NCBI RefSeq assembly: GCF_001721295.1
Contig: NZ_MDDS01000017.1
Coordinates: 1-64,000, forward strand
Direction of reading: 5' to 3'
DNA: 64,000 nt
Origin: Sphingomonas turrisvirgatae
Lineage (GTDB): Bacteria > Pseudomonadota > Alphaproteobacteria > Sphingomonadales > Sphingomonadaceae
Part shown: positions 48,275-57,786 of the stretch, one piece after another
Position numbering within the stretch: position 1 is the first letter of the stretch
Layout of the letters: each line of letters starts with the position of its first letter
Program-made: the position numbers and the translations under genes
Notes under the pieces: generated by a model
What the model was told of the DNA's origin: nothing
Seen by the model: only the letters and a program-made list of their open reading frames with translations
The model's database searches: none

Positions 48275-48334
48275 CTTGGGGTTCGACAAGCTGCCCGGGC
48301 AGGCTAAGAGCGGCGTGGGGCAAAGGACGTAAGC

Positions 48335-48919
48335 ATGGGTTTGAGCGCGATCGACATCATCGTGTTGCTGTCGGTGGGCGGCGCAGCGGTGCTGGGCCTG
48401 ATGCGCGGCTTCGTGACCGAAGTGCTCTCGCTCATGGCCTGGTTGCTCGTGGTCGTCGCGCTGCGCCTGCTCCACACCCCGCTGGCCGCGCTGCTCGCCG
48501 CACCGGTGGGCACGGTGCAGGGCGCGGCCGTGCTCGCCTTTGCGCTGATCGCGGGCGTTACCTTCTTCGGCGGGCGGCTGGTCGCCAATGCGATCGGATC
48601 GCGCACCCGCTCGGGTCTGCTCGGCCCGGTCGATCGCGCGCTCGGCATTGGTTTCGGCGCATTGAAGGGCTTGATCCTGGTCAGCCTCGGCTTCCTGCTC
48701 GTCACGCTGGTCGTCGACACGGTCGGCGGCGGACCGTCGAGGCGTCCCGAATGGATGACGAGTTCGCGAACCTATCCATTGCTCAACGCCACCAGCGCCA
48801 GCATCGCCGAGTTCGTCGATCGCCGCCGCCGCGGCGAGCCGGTGTTCGGCGATGATACCGACCGGGTGCTGGCAAAGACCAAGGCGAAGAAGCGCGCCGA
48901 GAGCGACGACACGGAATGA
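48335..48919 (+). CDS. cvpA: CvpA family membrane protein
   Basis: 194 aa. Four predicted transmembrane helices (IDIIVLLSVGGAAVLGLMRGF at the start; AVLAFALIAGVTFFGG later) with the CvpA loop GPVDRALGIGFGALKG. Role unclear; linked to colicin V and envelope or purine phenotypes elsewhere. Starts an overlapping operon with the IscU-like, KefB-like and DUF423 genes; overlaps the next by 4 nt. Confidence 0.88.
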   Translation: MGLSAIDIIVLLSVGGAAVLGLMRGFVTEVLSLMAWLLVVVALRLLHTPLAALLAAPVGTVQGAAVLAFALIAGVTFFGGRLVANAIGSRTRSGLLGPVDRALGIGFGALKGLILVSLGFLLVTLVVDTVGGGPSRRPEWMTSSRTYPLLNATSASIAEFVDRRRRGEPVFGDDTDRVLAKTKAKKRAESDDTE

Positions 48920-49347
48920 ACGCGCCGCTGTACAATACGCAGATTTTGCGGCTGGCGGCATCGATACCGTATCATGATCGGCTGCCGAACCCGATGGCCA
49001 GTGTCGAGAAGCGCTCGCCGGTCTGCGGAAGCCGCGTAACGGTCGACGTCAATGTCGATGCGGATGGCCGCGTGCGGGAGATCGGCATGCTTGTCCGTGC
49101 CTGTGCGCTTGGCCAGGCATCGGCATCGCTGCTGGGTGCGAACGTGATCGGGCGTTCGGCCGCTGAGCTGGCGACCGCCCGCGACGAACTCAGTGCATGG
49201 CTCGCGGGGAAACGCGCCGCCCTGCCCGACTGGCCCGGCTTCGACCTGTTCGAGCCGGCGCTCCCGCATACCGCGCGTCACGCCTCGATCCGGCTCGCGT
49301 TCGAGGCGGCGGCGGAAGCGGCCGAAATGGTGGGGCACCAGCGCTGA
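48916..49347 (+). CDS. IscU/NifU-like iron-sulfur scaffold protein, third Cys missing
   Basis: 143 aa. Cys37 (SPVCGSR) and Cys63 (VRACALGQASAS) align with the first two cluster ligands of IscU, but where IscU has His-Cys (105/106) this protein has His122-Ala123. So one ligand of the canonical scaffold is absent. A conserved alphaproteobacterial relative rather than the housekeeping IscU. Coupled to the antiporter gene by a 1-nt overlap. Confidence 0.75.
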   Translation: MNAPLYNTQILRLAASIPYHDRLPNPMASVEKRSPVCGSRVTVDVNVDADGRVREIGMLVRACALGQASASLLGANVIGRSAAELATARDELSAWLAGKRAALPDWPGFDLFEPALPHTARHASIRLAFEAAAEAAEMVGHQR

Positions 49348-51164
49348 TGGACCAGGGGGCGAGCCACGGTTTCGTGCTGGAATATGCGCCGCTGCTCGGC
49401 TTCGGGCTGGTCTTCGTCCTGATCTTCCGACGTCTCGGCCTCGGCGCAACGCTCGGCTATCTTGTCGCCGGCGCGCTGGTCGGCCCGCAGTTGCTGAACC
49501 TGGTCGGCGACGCTGAAGACAAGATGGTCATCGCCGAATTCGGCATTGCGCTCCTGCTGTTCCTCGTCGGACTTGAACTCAGCCCGCAGCGATTGTGGCG
49601 GATGAAGCGCGACATCTTCGGCTTCGGCCTGCTGCAAGTGGTGCTGTGCGGCGTCGTGATCAGCGCCGTCATCGGCTATGGCGCAGGCTTCTCGCCCGCC
49701 GCCGCGCTCGCGCTCGGCCTGCCGCTGGCGCTTTCCTCCACCGCGCAAGTCCTGCCGATGCTGCAGTCGGCCGGCAGGCTGCGCACCCCGTTCGGCGAGC
49801 GTGCCTTCTCGATCCTGTTGTTCCAGGATCTATCGATCGTCCCGCTGATCACGATCATCGCGGTGATGAGCCGCAACCCGGCCGATGCCGGCGGCCCGCC
49901 GGGCTGGCTGCTCGGGATTTACACGGTCGTCGCGATCACCGGGCTGATCCTGGCCGGCCGCTATATCCTGCGCCCGCTGTTCCGCCTGATCGGCAATTGG
50001 GGCGAGCGCGAGTTGTTCGTGTTCGCCGGGCTGTTCACCGTTGTCGCCAGCGCCGCGCTGATGCAGACGCTGGGTTTGTCGACCGCGCTTGGCGCTTTCA
50101 TCGCCGGCGTGATGCTGGCCGACAGCCCCTACCGACACGAGCTGGAGGCGGATATCGAGCCGTTCCGCTCGATCCTGCTCGGCCTGTTCTTCCTCTCGGT
50201 CGGCATGTTGCTGGACCTATCCGCCATCGCCGAGCGGCCGCTGTTCGTGATCGTAATGGCAGCGGCGTTGATCGCGTCGAAAGCGGCCGTCATCACAGCC
50301 CTGGCCATGTTCTTTCACATGCCGTGGCGTCAGGCGCTCAGCCTCGGCCTCCTGCTGAGCCAGGGCGGCGAGTTCGCCTTCGTCCTGTTCGCCCAGGCAC
50401 AGGCCGCGCAGTTGATCGCGCCCGAAGCCGTCAGCGTGTTCAGTGCCGTCGTCACCCTGTCGATGGCGACCACGCCGTTCCTGATGATGTTTACTGCCCG
50501 GTTCCGCAAGGAACGGGACGAGGTGCAGGGCGAGCGGGAGGGTCCCACTCACGATGGCGCCGGCGCGCTCATCGTCGGCTATGGCCGCTTCGGACAGACG
50601 GTCGGCCAGATGCTGAACGCCCAGGGCATCTCGGTCACGCTGATCGACACCGATATCGAGATGATCGACATCGCCGGCCAGTTCGGCGCAAAGGTCTATT
50701 ATGGCGACGGCACCCGGCTGGACCTGCTGCGTCAAGCCGGCGCCGCCGACGCGCAGTTGATCCTGTTCTGCATCGATCAGGATCAGGTGACGCCCGAACT
50801 GGTCGATGCCGTGCATGACTCCTTCCCGCATGCCGCGATTTTCGTGCGCGCCTATGATCGCCGCATGCTGCTCAAGCTTAAAGGCGGTTCAGCGACCGCA
50901 GTCGTTCGCGAGGTGCTCGAATCCGCGATCAAGATGGCGCGCCTCGCGATGGAAGCGGTCGGTGTGGACCATGAAGAGATCGACCGCACCGAGGACCTGT
51001 ACCGCCGCCGCGATCGCGAGCGGCTGCGCATCCAGCACGAGGCGGGGGACATGCTCGCCGCGCGTGAGACGATCATCGCCCGCCCCGAACTGGGCTTCGC
51101 CGCCGGCCGCGAGCAACCTGAGCCGCTGCCGTCCGAACGCGTTGAGGACGAGGACCGGCCATGA
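49347..51164 (+). CDS. CPA2 monovalent cation:proton antiporter (KefB/KefC-like)
   Basis: 605 aa. N-terminal antiporter domain of about 12 helices (LEYAPLLGFGLVFVLIFRRLGLGATLGYLVAGALVGP; QGGEFAFVLFAQA) and a C-terminal RCK/TrkA-N domain (ALIVGYGRFGQTVGQML...LIDTD). K+/H+ efflux, often glutathione-gated, protecting against electrophiles. True start ATG 49347 at the end of the previous gene; the longer frame from 49197 is not coding. Confidence 0.93.
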   Translation: MDQGASHGFVLEYAPLLGFGLVFVLIFRRLGLGATLGYLVAGALVGPQLLNLVGDAEDKMVIAEFGIALLLFLVGLELSPQRLWRMKRDIFGFGLLQVVLCGVVISAVIGYGAGFSPAAALALGLPLALSSTAQVLPMLQSAGRLRTPFGERAFSILLFQDLSIVPLITIIAVMSRNPADAGGPPGWLLGIYTVVAITGLILAGRYILRPLFRLIGNWGERELFVFAGLFTVVASAALMQTLGLSTALGAFIAGVMLADSPYRHELEADIEPFRSILLGLFFLSVGMLLDLSAIAERPLFVIVMAAALIASKAAVITALAMFFHMPWRQALSLGLLLSQGGEFAFVLFAQAQAAQLIAPEAVSVFSAVVTLSMATTPFLMMFTARFRKERDEVQGEREGPTHDGAGALIVGYGRFGQTVGQMLNAQGISVTLIDTDIEMIDIAGQFGAKVYYGDGTRLDLLRQAGAADAQLILFCIDQDQVTPELVDAVHDSFPHAAIFVRAYDRRMLLKLKGGSATAVVREVLESAIKMARLAMEAVGVDHEEIDRTEDLYRRRDRERLRIQHEAGDMLAARETIIARPELGFAAGREQPEPLPSERVEDEDRP

Positions 51165-51493
51165 ACCTGTTGGTGATCTTCGCCGCGCTGTCCGGTGCAA
51201 TCGCAGTTGGCGCCGGCGCGTTCGGCGCGCATGCGGCCGAGGGTCAGGCACGCGAGTGGCTTCAGACCGGTGGGCAATATCAGCTCATCCATGCCGTGGC
51301 CGCGTTGATCGCCGCGCGCATGGGCGCGAACGGTGCCGGATGGGCGTTCATGCTCGGCAGCGCGATCTTCGCCGGAACGCTGTATGTCATGGCATTGGGC
51401 GGTCCGCGCTGGCTCGGCGCGGTCACTCCGCTGGGCGGCACGGCCTTGATCGTCGGCTGGTTGTTGCTTGTATGGAACGGTTGGCGCGGCTGA
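51161..51493 (+). CDS. DUF423 membrane protein
   Basis: 110 aa with four hydrophobic helices and the typical opening IFAALSGAIAVGAGAFGAHA, QYQLIHAVAAL and PLGGTALIVGWLLL. YgdD-like inner-membrane protein of unknown function. Overlaps the antiporter stop by 4 nt. Confidence 0.9.
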   Translation: MNLLVIFAALSGAIAVGAGAFGAHAAEGQAREWLQTGGQYQLIHAVAALIAARMGANGAGWAFMLGSAIFAGTLYVMALGGPRWLGAVTPLGGTALIVGWLLLVWNGWRG

Positions 51494-51509
51494 CGGTTTA
51501 GTCGCCCTG

Positions 51510-53072
51510 ATGCAGATTAGGGCGGGCGCACTCCTTGGCATGATGGCAGCGGCGGCGCTCAGCGCCTGCAGCGACACGACGTCGAACCCTGCCCCGCCGC
51601 GCCTTACCGAGCCGCTGTCGCTTCCCGAACAGCCTTCTACACTGCGCATCCCCGTCGGCATCCCGCTCGCGACGATCGAACGGGAAATCAACGCCGAGAT
51701 TCCCGCCACCCTCTACCGCATCGACGAGCCGCAGCGCGTGTGCGTCAAGACCGAGAGCAAATTGCTGCCCGACGTCACCTGTCGGCTGCGCGGCCAGGTG
51801 GTGCGCGGGCCTATCCGACTTTCTGGCGCGGGCAATGTGCTCAACCTGGCCATGCCGGTGCGCACGACGGTGTACGCCGAGAATATCGGCAAGCTGATCA
51901 AGCGTGAGACCGCGACCGGTGCGATGAACGTCACCGCACGCGTGCGGCTCGGCCTGGCGCCTGACTGGACGCCCCGTGCCAACATCGACGCCGACTATGC
52001 CTGGACGAACAAGATCGGCATCGACTTCCTGGGACAGCGCATCGAGTTCGCCGACAAGGTCGATCCGGAACTCCGCAAGGTGCTGGCGCAGCTCGAACGG
52101 ACGTTGCCTGCCAAGCTCGATCGGGTGCAGGCGAAGCGTGAGGTGGCGAAGATCTGGGCGAAGGGCTTCACCTCGGTGCGCGTGAAGTCCGATCCGCTGA
52201 TCTGGGCGCGCTTCACTCCCCAGCGAATCGGACTGGCGGGCTATTCGATCCGCGACGGCCAGCTCAGCATCGGCTTTGCGGCGCAAGCCAGAACCGAGAC
52301 GATCTTCGGCGATCGGCCCAAGGACCCGCCCGTCACGCCGCTGCCCAACCTGATGCGCGGCCTGCCCCCGGGCGGCATCAACGTCCACGTCCCCGTGCTG
52401 GTCCGCTACGACGTGCTCGAGGCCGCGGCGCTACGCGAGCTCCAGTCGATCGATTATCGCAAGATCAAGCTGAAGGGCGGCGCCGAAGTCGATGCCGAAT
52501 ATCGCAATGTCACGATTTACGGCACGCCCGATCGCCGCGTCGCGGTCGGCGTCGGGATGACGGTCAAGGCCGTTTCGGGCGCGTTCACGACCAAGGGCAA
52601 GGTGTGGTTCATCGCCCGCCCCGCGATCGATATCGACAAGCGGATCGTCGGGATCGCCGACCTACAGGTTTCGGGCGAAACGGACAGCAAGGCGTTCAAC
52701 CTGCTGCTCGATGCGGTCAATCGAACCGCGCTGCGTGAGCGGATGGCGCAGGCGGTGCGCTATAATTTCGCGCGCGATTATGACGAGGGGCTGCGCAAGG
52801 CCGACGCCTGGCTGGAAGAACAGCCGTTCGAAGGCTTCGTGTTCAAGGGCGAGATGACCGGCGCTCAGCTGCGCCGGCTGCGCGTGGCGCCCGACGGCTT
52901 CCTGGTCGAGGCGGATGCGCAGGCGACCGCGGCAATGCGCTACGATCCGGCACGCGCCAGCCAGCTTGTCGCGCAGCGCCGTGCCCGACGCGAGGCCAGG
53001 CGCGAGGCCAGGACCGAAGCGGTCGAGAATGCCGTGGCAACCGCCAAGGCGGCAGGCGCAATACCGCGCTGA
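51510..53072 (+). CDS. DUF4403 family lipoprotein
   Basis: 520 aa. Lipobox LSAC (Cys20) after a short hydrophobic signal. The remainder alternates beta-rich segments typical of DUF4403 (two related halves; for example STLRIPVGIPLATIEREINAEIP and GGINVHVPVLVRYDVLEAAAL). Such tubular lipid-binding-like folds are suspected of envelope lipid handling (inference). The start at 51510 is preferred over 51468 because of the signal peptide. Ala/Arg-rich C-terminal tail. Confidence 0.82.
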   Translation: MQIRAGALLGMMAAAALSACSDTTSNPAPPRLTEPLSLPEQPSTLRIPVGIPLATIEREINAEIPATLYRIDEPQRVCVKTESKLLPDVTCRLRGQVVRGPIRLSGAGNVLNLAMPVRTTVYAENIGKLIKRETATGAMNVTARVRLGLAPDWTPRANIDADYAWTNKIGIDFLGQRIEFADKVDPELRKVLAQLERTLPAKLDRVQAKREVAKIWAKGFTSVRVKSDPLIWARFTPQRIGLAGYSIRDGQLSIGFAAQARTETIFGDRPKDPPVTPLPNLMRGLPPGGINVHVPVLVRYDVLEAAALRELQSIDYRKIKLKGGAEVDAEYRNVTIYGTPDRRVAVGVGMTVKAVSGAFTTKGKVWFIARPAIDIDKRIVGIADLQVSGETDSKAFNLLLDAVNRTALRERMAQAVRYNFARDYDEGLRKADAWLEEQPFEGFVFKGEMTGAQLRRLRVAPDGFLVEADAQATAAMRYDPARASQLVAQRRARREARREARTEAVENAVATAKAAGAIPR

Positions 53073-53143
53073 TCGAGCCGGAGCCTCTGCATCATTCAAA
53101 GCTGCGTCATTGCTCTGACGCGGCTTTCCGCTAGGGCAACGCC

Positions 53144-54025
53144 ATGCAACACGGCCATTCCATGCGCGGCATCGCCCTGTTCATGGGCTGTGTGTTTCTG
53201 TTTGCCTGCATGGACACCACGACCAAATATCTGAGCGGCCACTTCCAGACACCGCTGATCGTCGCTGCGCGCTACGGCGTGAACCTGTTGCTGATGGTCG
53301 CGGTCCTGGCGCCGAGACACGGGCGCGAAATGGTGACGATCAAGCGCACGCGCTGGGTGATCGTCCGCGCGCTTGCGCTGTCCGTGGCCTCGATCACCAT
53401 GGCGCTCGCCGTGCAGCGCATGCCGGTTGCGGAAACCAGCGCCATCCTGTTCTTCGCACCGGTGCTGGTCACGCTCACCGCCGGGCCGTTGCTGGGCGAG
53501 CGAGTCGGATCGCGCAGCTTTGCCGCTGCGGCACTCGGGCTTGGCGGCGTGTTGCTGATCGTGCGCCCGGGCAGCGGGCTGGACGCACTCGGCGTCCTCT
53601 TCGCCGCCCTCGCGATGCTGGCGAATACAAGCTATCAGCTGCTTTCGCGCCTGCTGGGGGCTAGCGAGCGCACCATCGCGCTGCTCTTCTACACCACGCT
53701 CACCGGCACGATCATCTTCTGCGCGCTTGCCCCCTGGTTTGTCAGCGGGCGCACGCCAAGCGGGTTCGAGCTGCTGCTGTTTTTCAGCCTGGGCGTTTAT
53801 GGCGGCCTTGGCCATTTCCTCTTCACGGCCGCCTACCGCAACACGGCGGCCTCGCTGTTGGCGCCGCTCAACTACATGCAACTCGTGTTCGTTTCGGTGC
53901 TGGGTTGGCTGGTGTTCAGCGATCTGCCCGACGCGCTCAGTCTGACGGGCATGGGCATCATCGCCATTGCCGGCATTCTCGCCGCGCTCAGCAGCCACTC
54001 GTCGCCGGTGAAGCGCAGCGTCTGA
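53144..54025 (+). CDS. DMT family transporter (EamA)
   Basis: 293 aa with ten predicted transmembrane helices in two EamA repeats (first: GIALFMGCVFLFACMDTTTKYLS; second ends LAALSSHSS). Substrate unknown; exporters of amino acids or metabolites are typical. Met at 53162 (MRGIALF) is an alternative start. Convergent with the LprI-like gene, 3 bp between stops. Confidence 0.88.
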   Translation: MQHGHSMRGIALFMGCVFLFACMDTTTKYLSGHFQTPLIVAARYGVNLLLMVAVLAPRHGREMVTIKRTRWVIVRALALSVASITMALAVQRMPVAETSAILFFAPVLVTLTAGPLLGERVGSRSFAAAALGLGGVLLIVRPGSGLDALGVLFAALAMLANTSYQLLSRLLGASERTIALLFYTTLTGTIIFCALAPWFVSGRTPSGFELLLFFSLGVYGGLGHFLFTAAYRNTAASLLAPLNYMQLVFVSVLGWLVFSDLPDALSLTGMGIIAIAGILAALSSHSSPVKRSV

Positions 54026-54028
54026 TTA

Positions 54029-54433
54029 CTAGCGATAGCGTTCGAGCCACAGCGTGCGCTCGATCGTCATACGCAGCTGACAGCCCTGGAACTCGAGCGG
54101 TGCGGCCGTGCCGCCAGCATATCGGTCGGCTGCGGCCTTACAGCTGCGGTCGCGTTGCGCGATCCACGCGCGTTCGGATCGGCGCAGGCTCGCCTTGCGC
54201 CTGGGCGACAGCCGTTTCATCACCATGACATAAGCTTGGTTGAGCCGGGCGTCCTGCCGCTCGAGCTCTTCCGACTGGCAGACGTTCATCGCCAGCGTCT
54301 GCCCCAAGGCCGCCGCGCCGCTCGCCATGCACTGGCGATATGTCGCCGTCAGCCGTGCTTCGACCGGCTTTGGCCATTGCGCCTGCGCCGCAACGGGGAC
54401 CATCAATGCGGCAAGCAGGATCAACTTTTTCAT
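54029..54433 (-). CDS. LprI/DUF1311-like periplasmic protein
   Basis: 134 aa. Signal peptide MKKLILLAALMVPVAAQAQ, then a helical LprI-type domain with four Cys (RQCMA, NVCQSEELERQDARLNQAY, RSCKAAA, FQGCQLR) likely forming two disulfides. LprI domains inhibit lysozyme in mycobacteria; that role is not established here. Confidence 0.85.
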   Translation of the reverse strand: MKKLILLAALMVPVAAQAQWPKPVEARLTATYRQCMASGAAALGQTLAMNVCQSEELERQDARLNQAYVMVMKRLSPRRKASLRRSERAWIAQRDRSCKAAADRYAGGTAAPLEFQGCQLRMTIERTLWLERYR

Positions 54434-54464
54434 GGCTCGTCCAACGCCGCGCGACCCGATGGGT

Positions 54465-55832
54465 TCAGCGCCCGAGCATATGCCCGACAAAATCATTCAG
54501 GTTCCGAAAACCGGTCAGCGCGACGGTCCCCTCCTTCCCTTGCGCCGCCGGCGCCAGCGCACGGGTGAAGCCAAGCTTGCCCGCTTCCTTCAGCCGCAGC
54601 GCGCCATGCGCCACCGGCCGCACTTCGCCCGACAGTGCGATTTCGCCGAAGGCGACGGCATCGGCCGCCACCGGCCGCTCCGATAGCGCGGAAACCAGCG
54701 CGGCTGCCACCGCCAGGTCCGCAGCGGGATCGGTCACGCGATAGCCGCCGGCGATGTTGAGATACACTTCGCTGGTCGAAAAGCTGAGGCCGCAGCGCGC
54801 CTCCAGCACCGCCAGGATCATCGCTAGCCGGCCTGAATCCCAGCCGACCACGGCGCGCCGGGGCGTCGCCCCGCTCGCCAGCCGGACCACCAGGGCCTGA
54901 ATCTCGACCAACACCGGCCGCGTGCCTTCCAGTGCGGGGAACACCACCGTTCCCGTCACACTGTCGTCGCGGCTGGTCAGGAACAGCGATGACGGATTGC
55001 CGACTTCCGCCAGCCCTTCGCTCTGCATGGCGAATACGCCGATCTCGTCCGTCCCGCCGAACCGGTTCTTGACCGCGCGCAGGATACGATACTGATGGCT
55101 GCGCTCACCTTCGAACGCCAGCACCGTGTCCACCATATGCTCAAGCACGCGCGGACCGGCGAGGCTGCCGTCCTTCGTCACATGCCCGACCAGCACCAGA
55201 GCGGTGCCGCGTTCCTTGGCGAAGCGGATCAGTTCCTGTGCGCTCGCCCGCACCTGACTGACCGTGCCCGGCGCACCCTCGATCAGGTCCGAATGCATCG
55301 TCTGGATCGAATCGATGATCAGCAGCGCCGGCGGCTGCGCACCGCCCAGCGTGGTCAGGATATCGCGCACGCTCGTTGCCGCCGCGAGCTGAACCGGCGC
55401 ATTGCCGAGGCCCAGCCGCCGCGCGCGCAGCCGCACCTGATCCGCCGCCTCCTCGCCCGAGACATAGGCGACGCCAAGTCCTTGCAACGCCATCTTCGCC
55501 GCCGCCTGCAGCAGCAGCGTCGACTTGCCGATCCCGGGATCGCCGCCGATCAGCGTCGCGCTCGCCTCGACGAACCCGCCCCCCAGCGCGCGGTCCAGCT
55601 CGGCGATGCCGCTCGCCATCCTGGCCGGTAGCGGAACGTCGGCGTCGAGCCCGGACATCGAGATCATGCGCCCGCCGCCCTGCAGATTGTGCTTGGCCTG
55701 GAACGGTGTCACCACCGCGCCGGCATCCTCGACCAGCGTGTTCCAGTCGCCGCAATCGCCGCACTGCCCCGCCCATTGCGCGGTCACCGACCCGCATTGC
55801 TGACAGACATAACGCTTCTTCGGTTTGGCCAT
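54465..55832 (-). CDS. radA: DNA repair protein RadA
   Basis: 455 aa. Four-Cys zinc finger YVCQQCGSVTAQWAGQCGDCGDW at residues 8-30, RecA-like ATPase with Walker A GGDPGIGKSTL and Walker B ALLIIDSIQT, the RadA KNRFG motif, and a Lon-protease-like C-terminal domain. A D-loop helicase that extends strand exchange. Confidence 0.96.
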   Translation of the reverse strand: MAKPKKRYVCQQCGSVTAQWAGQCGDCGDWNTLVEDAGAVVTPFQAKHNLQGGGRMISMSGLDADVPLPARMASGIAELDRALGGGFVEASATLIGGDPGIGKSTLLLQAAAKMALQGLGVAYVSGEEAADQVRLRARRLGLGNAPVQLAAATSVRDILTTLGGAQPPALLIIDSIQTMHSDLIEGAPGTVSQVRASAQELIRFAKERGTALVLVGHVTKDGSLAGPRVLEHMVDTVLAFEGERSHQYRILRAVKNRFGGTDEIGVFAMQSEGLAEVGNPSSLFLTSRDDSVTGTVVFPALEGTRPVLVEIQALVVRLASGATPRRAVVGWDSGRLAMILAVLEARCGLSFSTSEVYLNIAGGYRVTDPAADLAVAAALVSALSERPVAADAVAFGEIALSGEVRPVAHGALRLKEAGKLGFTRALAPAAQGKEGTVALTGFRNLNDFVGHMLGR

Positions 55833-55865
55833 GCCACGGCGATTAGCAGGAACGATTGGGGAACA

Positions 55866-56561
55866 TCAAGCCTTCCCCGTGACCAGCAGCCCGCGCTGCA
55901 CCGCCGGCCGCGCCAGCCCGCGTTCCAGCCACGCCGCGACATGGGGAAAGTCATCGAACCCTACCAAGTCGCGCGCTTCGTAAAAGCCGATCAGGTTGCG
56001 TACCCAGCCAAGCGAGGCGATGTCGGCGATCGAATAGTCGCCCATGATCCACTCGCGATCCTGTAATCTCGTGTCCAGAACACCCAGCAAGCGCCTGGAT
56101 TCGCCAACATATCGCTCGAGCGGCCGCTTGTCCTCGATCGCCCGACCGGCGAATTTGTGGAAAAAGCCAAGCTGGCCGAACATCGGCCCCAGACCGCCCA
56201 TCTGCCACATCAGCCAGGCGATGGTTTCGTAGCGCTGATCGGGATCGATGAACTTGCCGGACTTGTCGGCAAGGTAGATCAGGATGGCCCCGCTCTCGAA
56301 CAGCGCCAGCGGGCGGCCGCCCGGTCCGGCGGGGTCGATCATCGCCGGGATCTTGCCATTGGGATTTAGGCTGAGAAACTCCGGGCTTTTCTGATCGTCC
56401 GTCGCGAAGTCGACCAGATGAGCCTCGTAGGGCAGCCCCGTCTCTTCCAGCATGATCCCTGCCTTCACCCCGTTCGGCGTGTTGAGGGAATAAAGCTGGA
56501 TGCGATCGGGGTGCTGCGCCGGCCATTTGCGCGTGATGGGAAAGTGCGACGGGTCTGCCAT
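55866..56561 (-). CDS. glutathione S-transferase, YghU/YfcG-like
   Basis: 231 aa. Thioredoxin-like N-terminal domain with YSLNTPNGVKAGIMLEETGLPYE (the Thr-Pro-Asn motif replacing catalytic Tyr/Ser), then NPNGKIPAM and a helical C-domain (GDYSIADIASLGWV). These Nu-class GSTs show disulfide-bond reductase activity with two glutathiones. The start MADPSHFPITRKW at 56561 is chosen; upstream codons overlap the divergent gene's promoter. Confidence 0.92.
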   Translation of the reverse strand: MADPSHFPITRKWPAQHPDRIQLYSLNTPNGVKAGIMLEETGLPYEAHLVDFATDDQKSPEFLSLNPNGKIPAMIDPAGPGGRPLALFESGAILIYLADKSGKFIDPDQRYETIAWLMWQMGGLGPMFGQLGFFHKFAGRAIEDKRPLERYVGESRRLLGVLDTRLQDREWIMGDYSIADIASLGWVRNLIGFYEARDLVGFDDFPHVAAWLERGLARPAVQRGLLVTGKA

Positions 56562-56613
56562 GATCGTCTCCAGCAAGTTTACCGCGACATAGTATCGCCC
56601 TATTCGCATCGCT

Positions 56614-57783
56614 ATGGGCGCGCCGATGAACCAAGTCCTGGATCCCGGCGAGCTTCGCGTCGCGCTGTTCAGCGGCAACTACAACTATGTCCGCGACGGC
56701 GCGAACCAGGCGCTGAACAAGCTCGTTCGCCACCTGCTCGATCAGGGCATCAACGTGCGCGTCTACTCCCCGACCACCGACACACCGGCGTTCGTACCGG
56801 AAGGCGATCTGGTGAGCGTTCCCGCATTGCCGGTCCCCGGTGGGCGCGGTGAATACAAGGTCGCGCTCGGTCTGCCCAAGGCGCCACGTGCCGATCTGGA
56901 GGCCTTTGCCCCGAACCTCGTCCACGTCTCCGCGCCTGAATTTCTTGGCCATGCGGCGGTTGCCTGGGCCGGGCGGCAGGGCATCCCGACGCTCGCCTCA
57001 CTTCACACGCGCTTTGAAACCTACCCGCGCTATTACGGCCTGCAGTTTATCGAGCCGTGGCTGATCCGCCGTCTGACGCGATTCTATAACAAGGTCGATC
57101 GCGTGATGGTGCCGGGCCAATCGGTCGCCGACCTCATTGCGTCCTGGGGCGTCACCACCCCGATCGGGATCTGGTCGCGCGGCGTCGATCACGCCCGCTT
57201 CAATCCCGCGCGCCGCGACGACGCGTGGCGACGCAACCTCGGCATTCCCGACGGCGTGCCCGCGATCGGCTTTCTTGGCCGGCTGGTGCTTGAGAAGGGC
57301 CTCGACATCTTTGCCGAAGTGGCGCGCGAGCTAGCCCGTCGCAACGTACCCCACCGCATTCTTGTGATCGGCGAAGGGCCGGCGCGCGATTGGTTCGCGG
57401 GCCAAGTGCCGGATGCGATCTTCACCGGCTTCCAGGCCGGCGAAGACCTCGCCCGCGCGGTGGCCGGCATGGACGTGTTCTTCAATCCGTCGGTCACCGA
57501 AACCTTCGGCAACGTGACGTCGGAGGCGATGGCCAGCGCCGTGCCCGTCGTTGCCGCTCGCGCGACCGGAGCGATCGACCTGGTCCAGGAAGGCGTTACG
57601 GGCTTTCTGGTCCCGCCACGCGAAATCACCGCCTATGCCGACGCGATCGAGCGGCTCGCGCGCGATCCCGTCATGCGAGCCAGCTTCGGTGCAGCGGGCC
57701 ATGCCAGCATGCAGGCGCATGTCTGGCCCCGCATCAACCAGGCCGTGCTGGAGGCCTATCTGGAACTGGTGCGCGAGCGCTGA
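56614..57783 (+). CDS. glycosyltransferase family 4
   Basis: 389 aa GT-B enzyme. N-domain with FSGNYNYVRDGANQALNKLVRHL; sugar-nucleotide domain with GFLGRLVLEKGLDIF and the ExxFGxxxxEAMA catalytic segment (TETFGNVTSEAMASAVPVVA). Closest in feel to MgtA/GDP-mannose-type or sulfoquinovosyl-like lipid glycosyltransferases (from memory). An envelope glycolipid role is plausible but acceptor unknown. ATG 56626 is an alternative start. Confidence 0.87.
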   Translation: MGAPMNQVLDPGELRVALFSGNYNYVRDGANQALNKLVRHLLDQGINVRVYSPTTDTPAFVPEGDLVSVPALPVPGGRGEYKVALGLPKAPRADLEAFAPNLVHVSAPEFLGHAAVAWAGRQGIPTLASLHTRFETYPRYYGLQFIEPWLIRRLTRFYNKVDRVMVPGQSVADLIASWGVTTPIGIWSRGVDHARFNPARRDDAWRRNLGIPDGVPAIGFLGRLVLEKGLDIFAEVARELARRNVPHRILVIGEGPARDWFAGQVPDAIFTGFQAGEDLARAVAGMDVFFNPSVTETFGNVTSEAMASAVPVVAARATGAIDLVQEGVTGFLVPPREITAYADAIERLARDPVMRASFGAAGHASMQAHVWPRINQAVLEAYLELVRER

Positions 57784-57786
57784 GCC

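Noticed and set aside
45962-48961. A 999-codon open frame on the minus strand opposite the M1 peptidase
   Set aside because: Only its first 121 codons (from the stop side) code for a real PRC-barrel protein. The rest is Arg/Gly/Ala-biased antisense typical of GC-rich genes, while the plus strand encodes an intact M1 peptidase.
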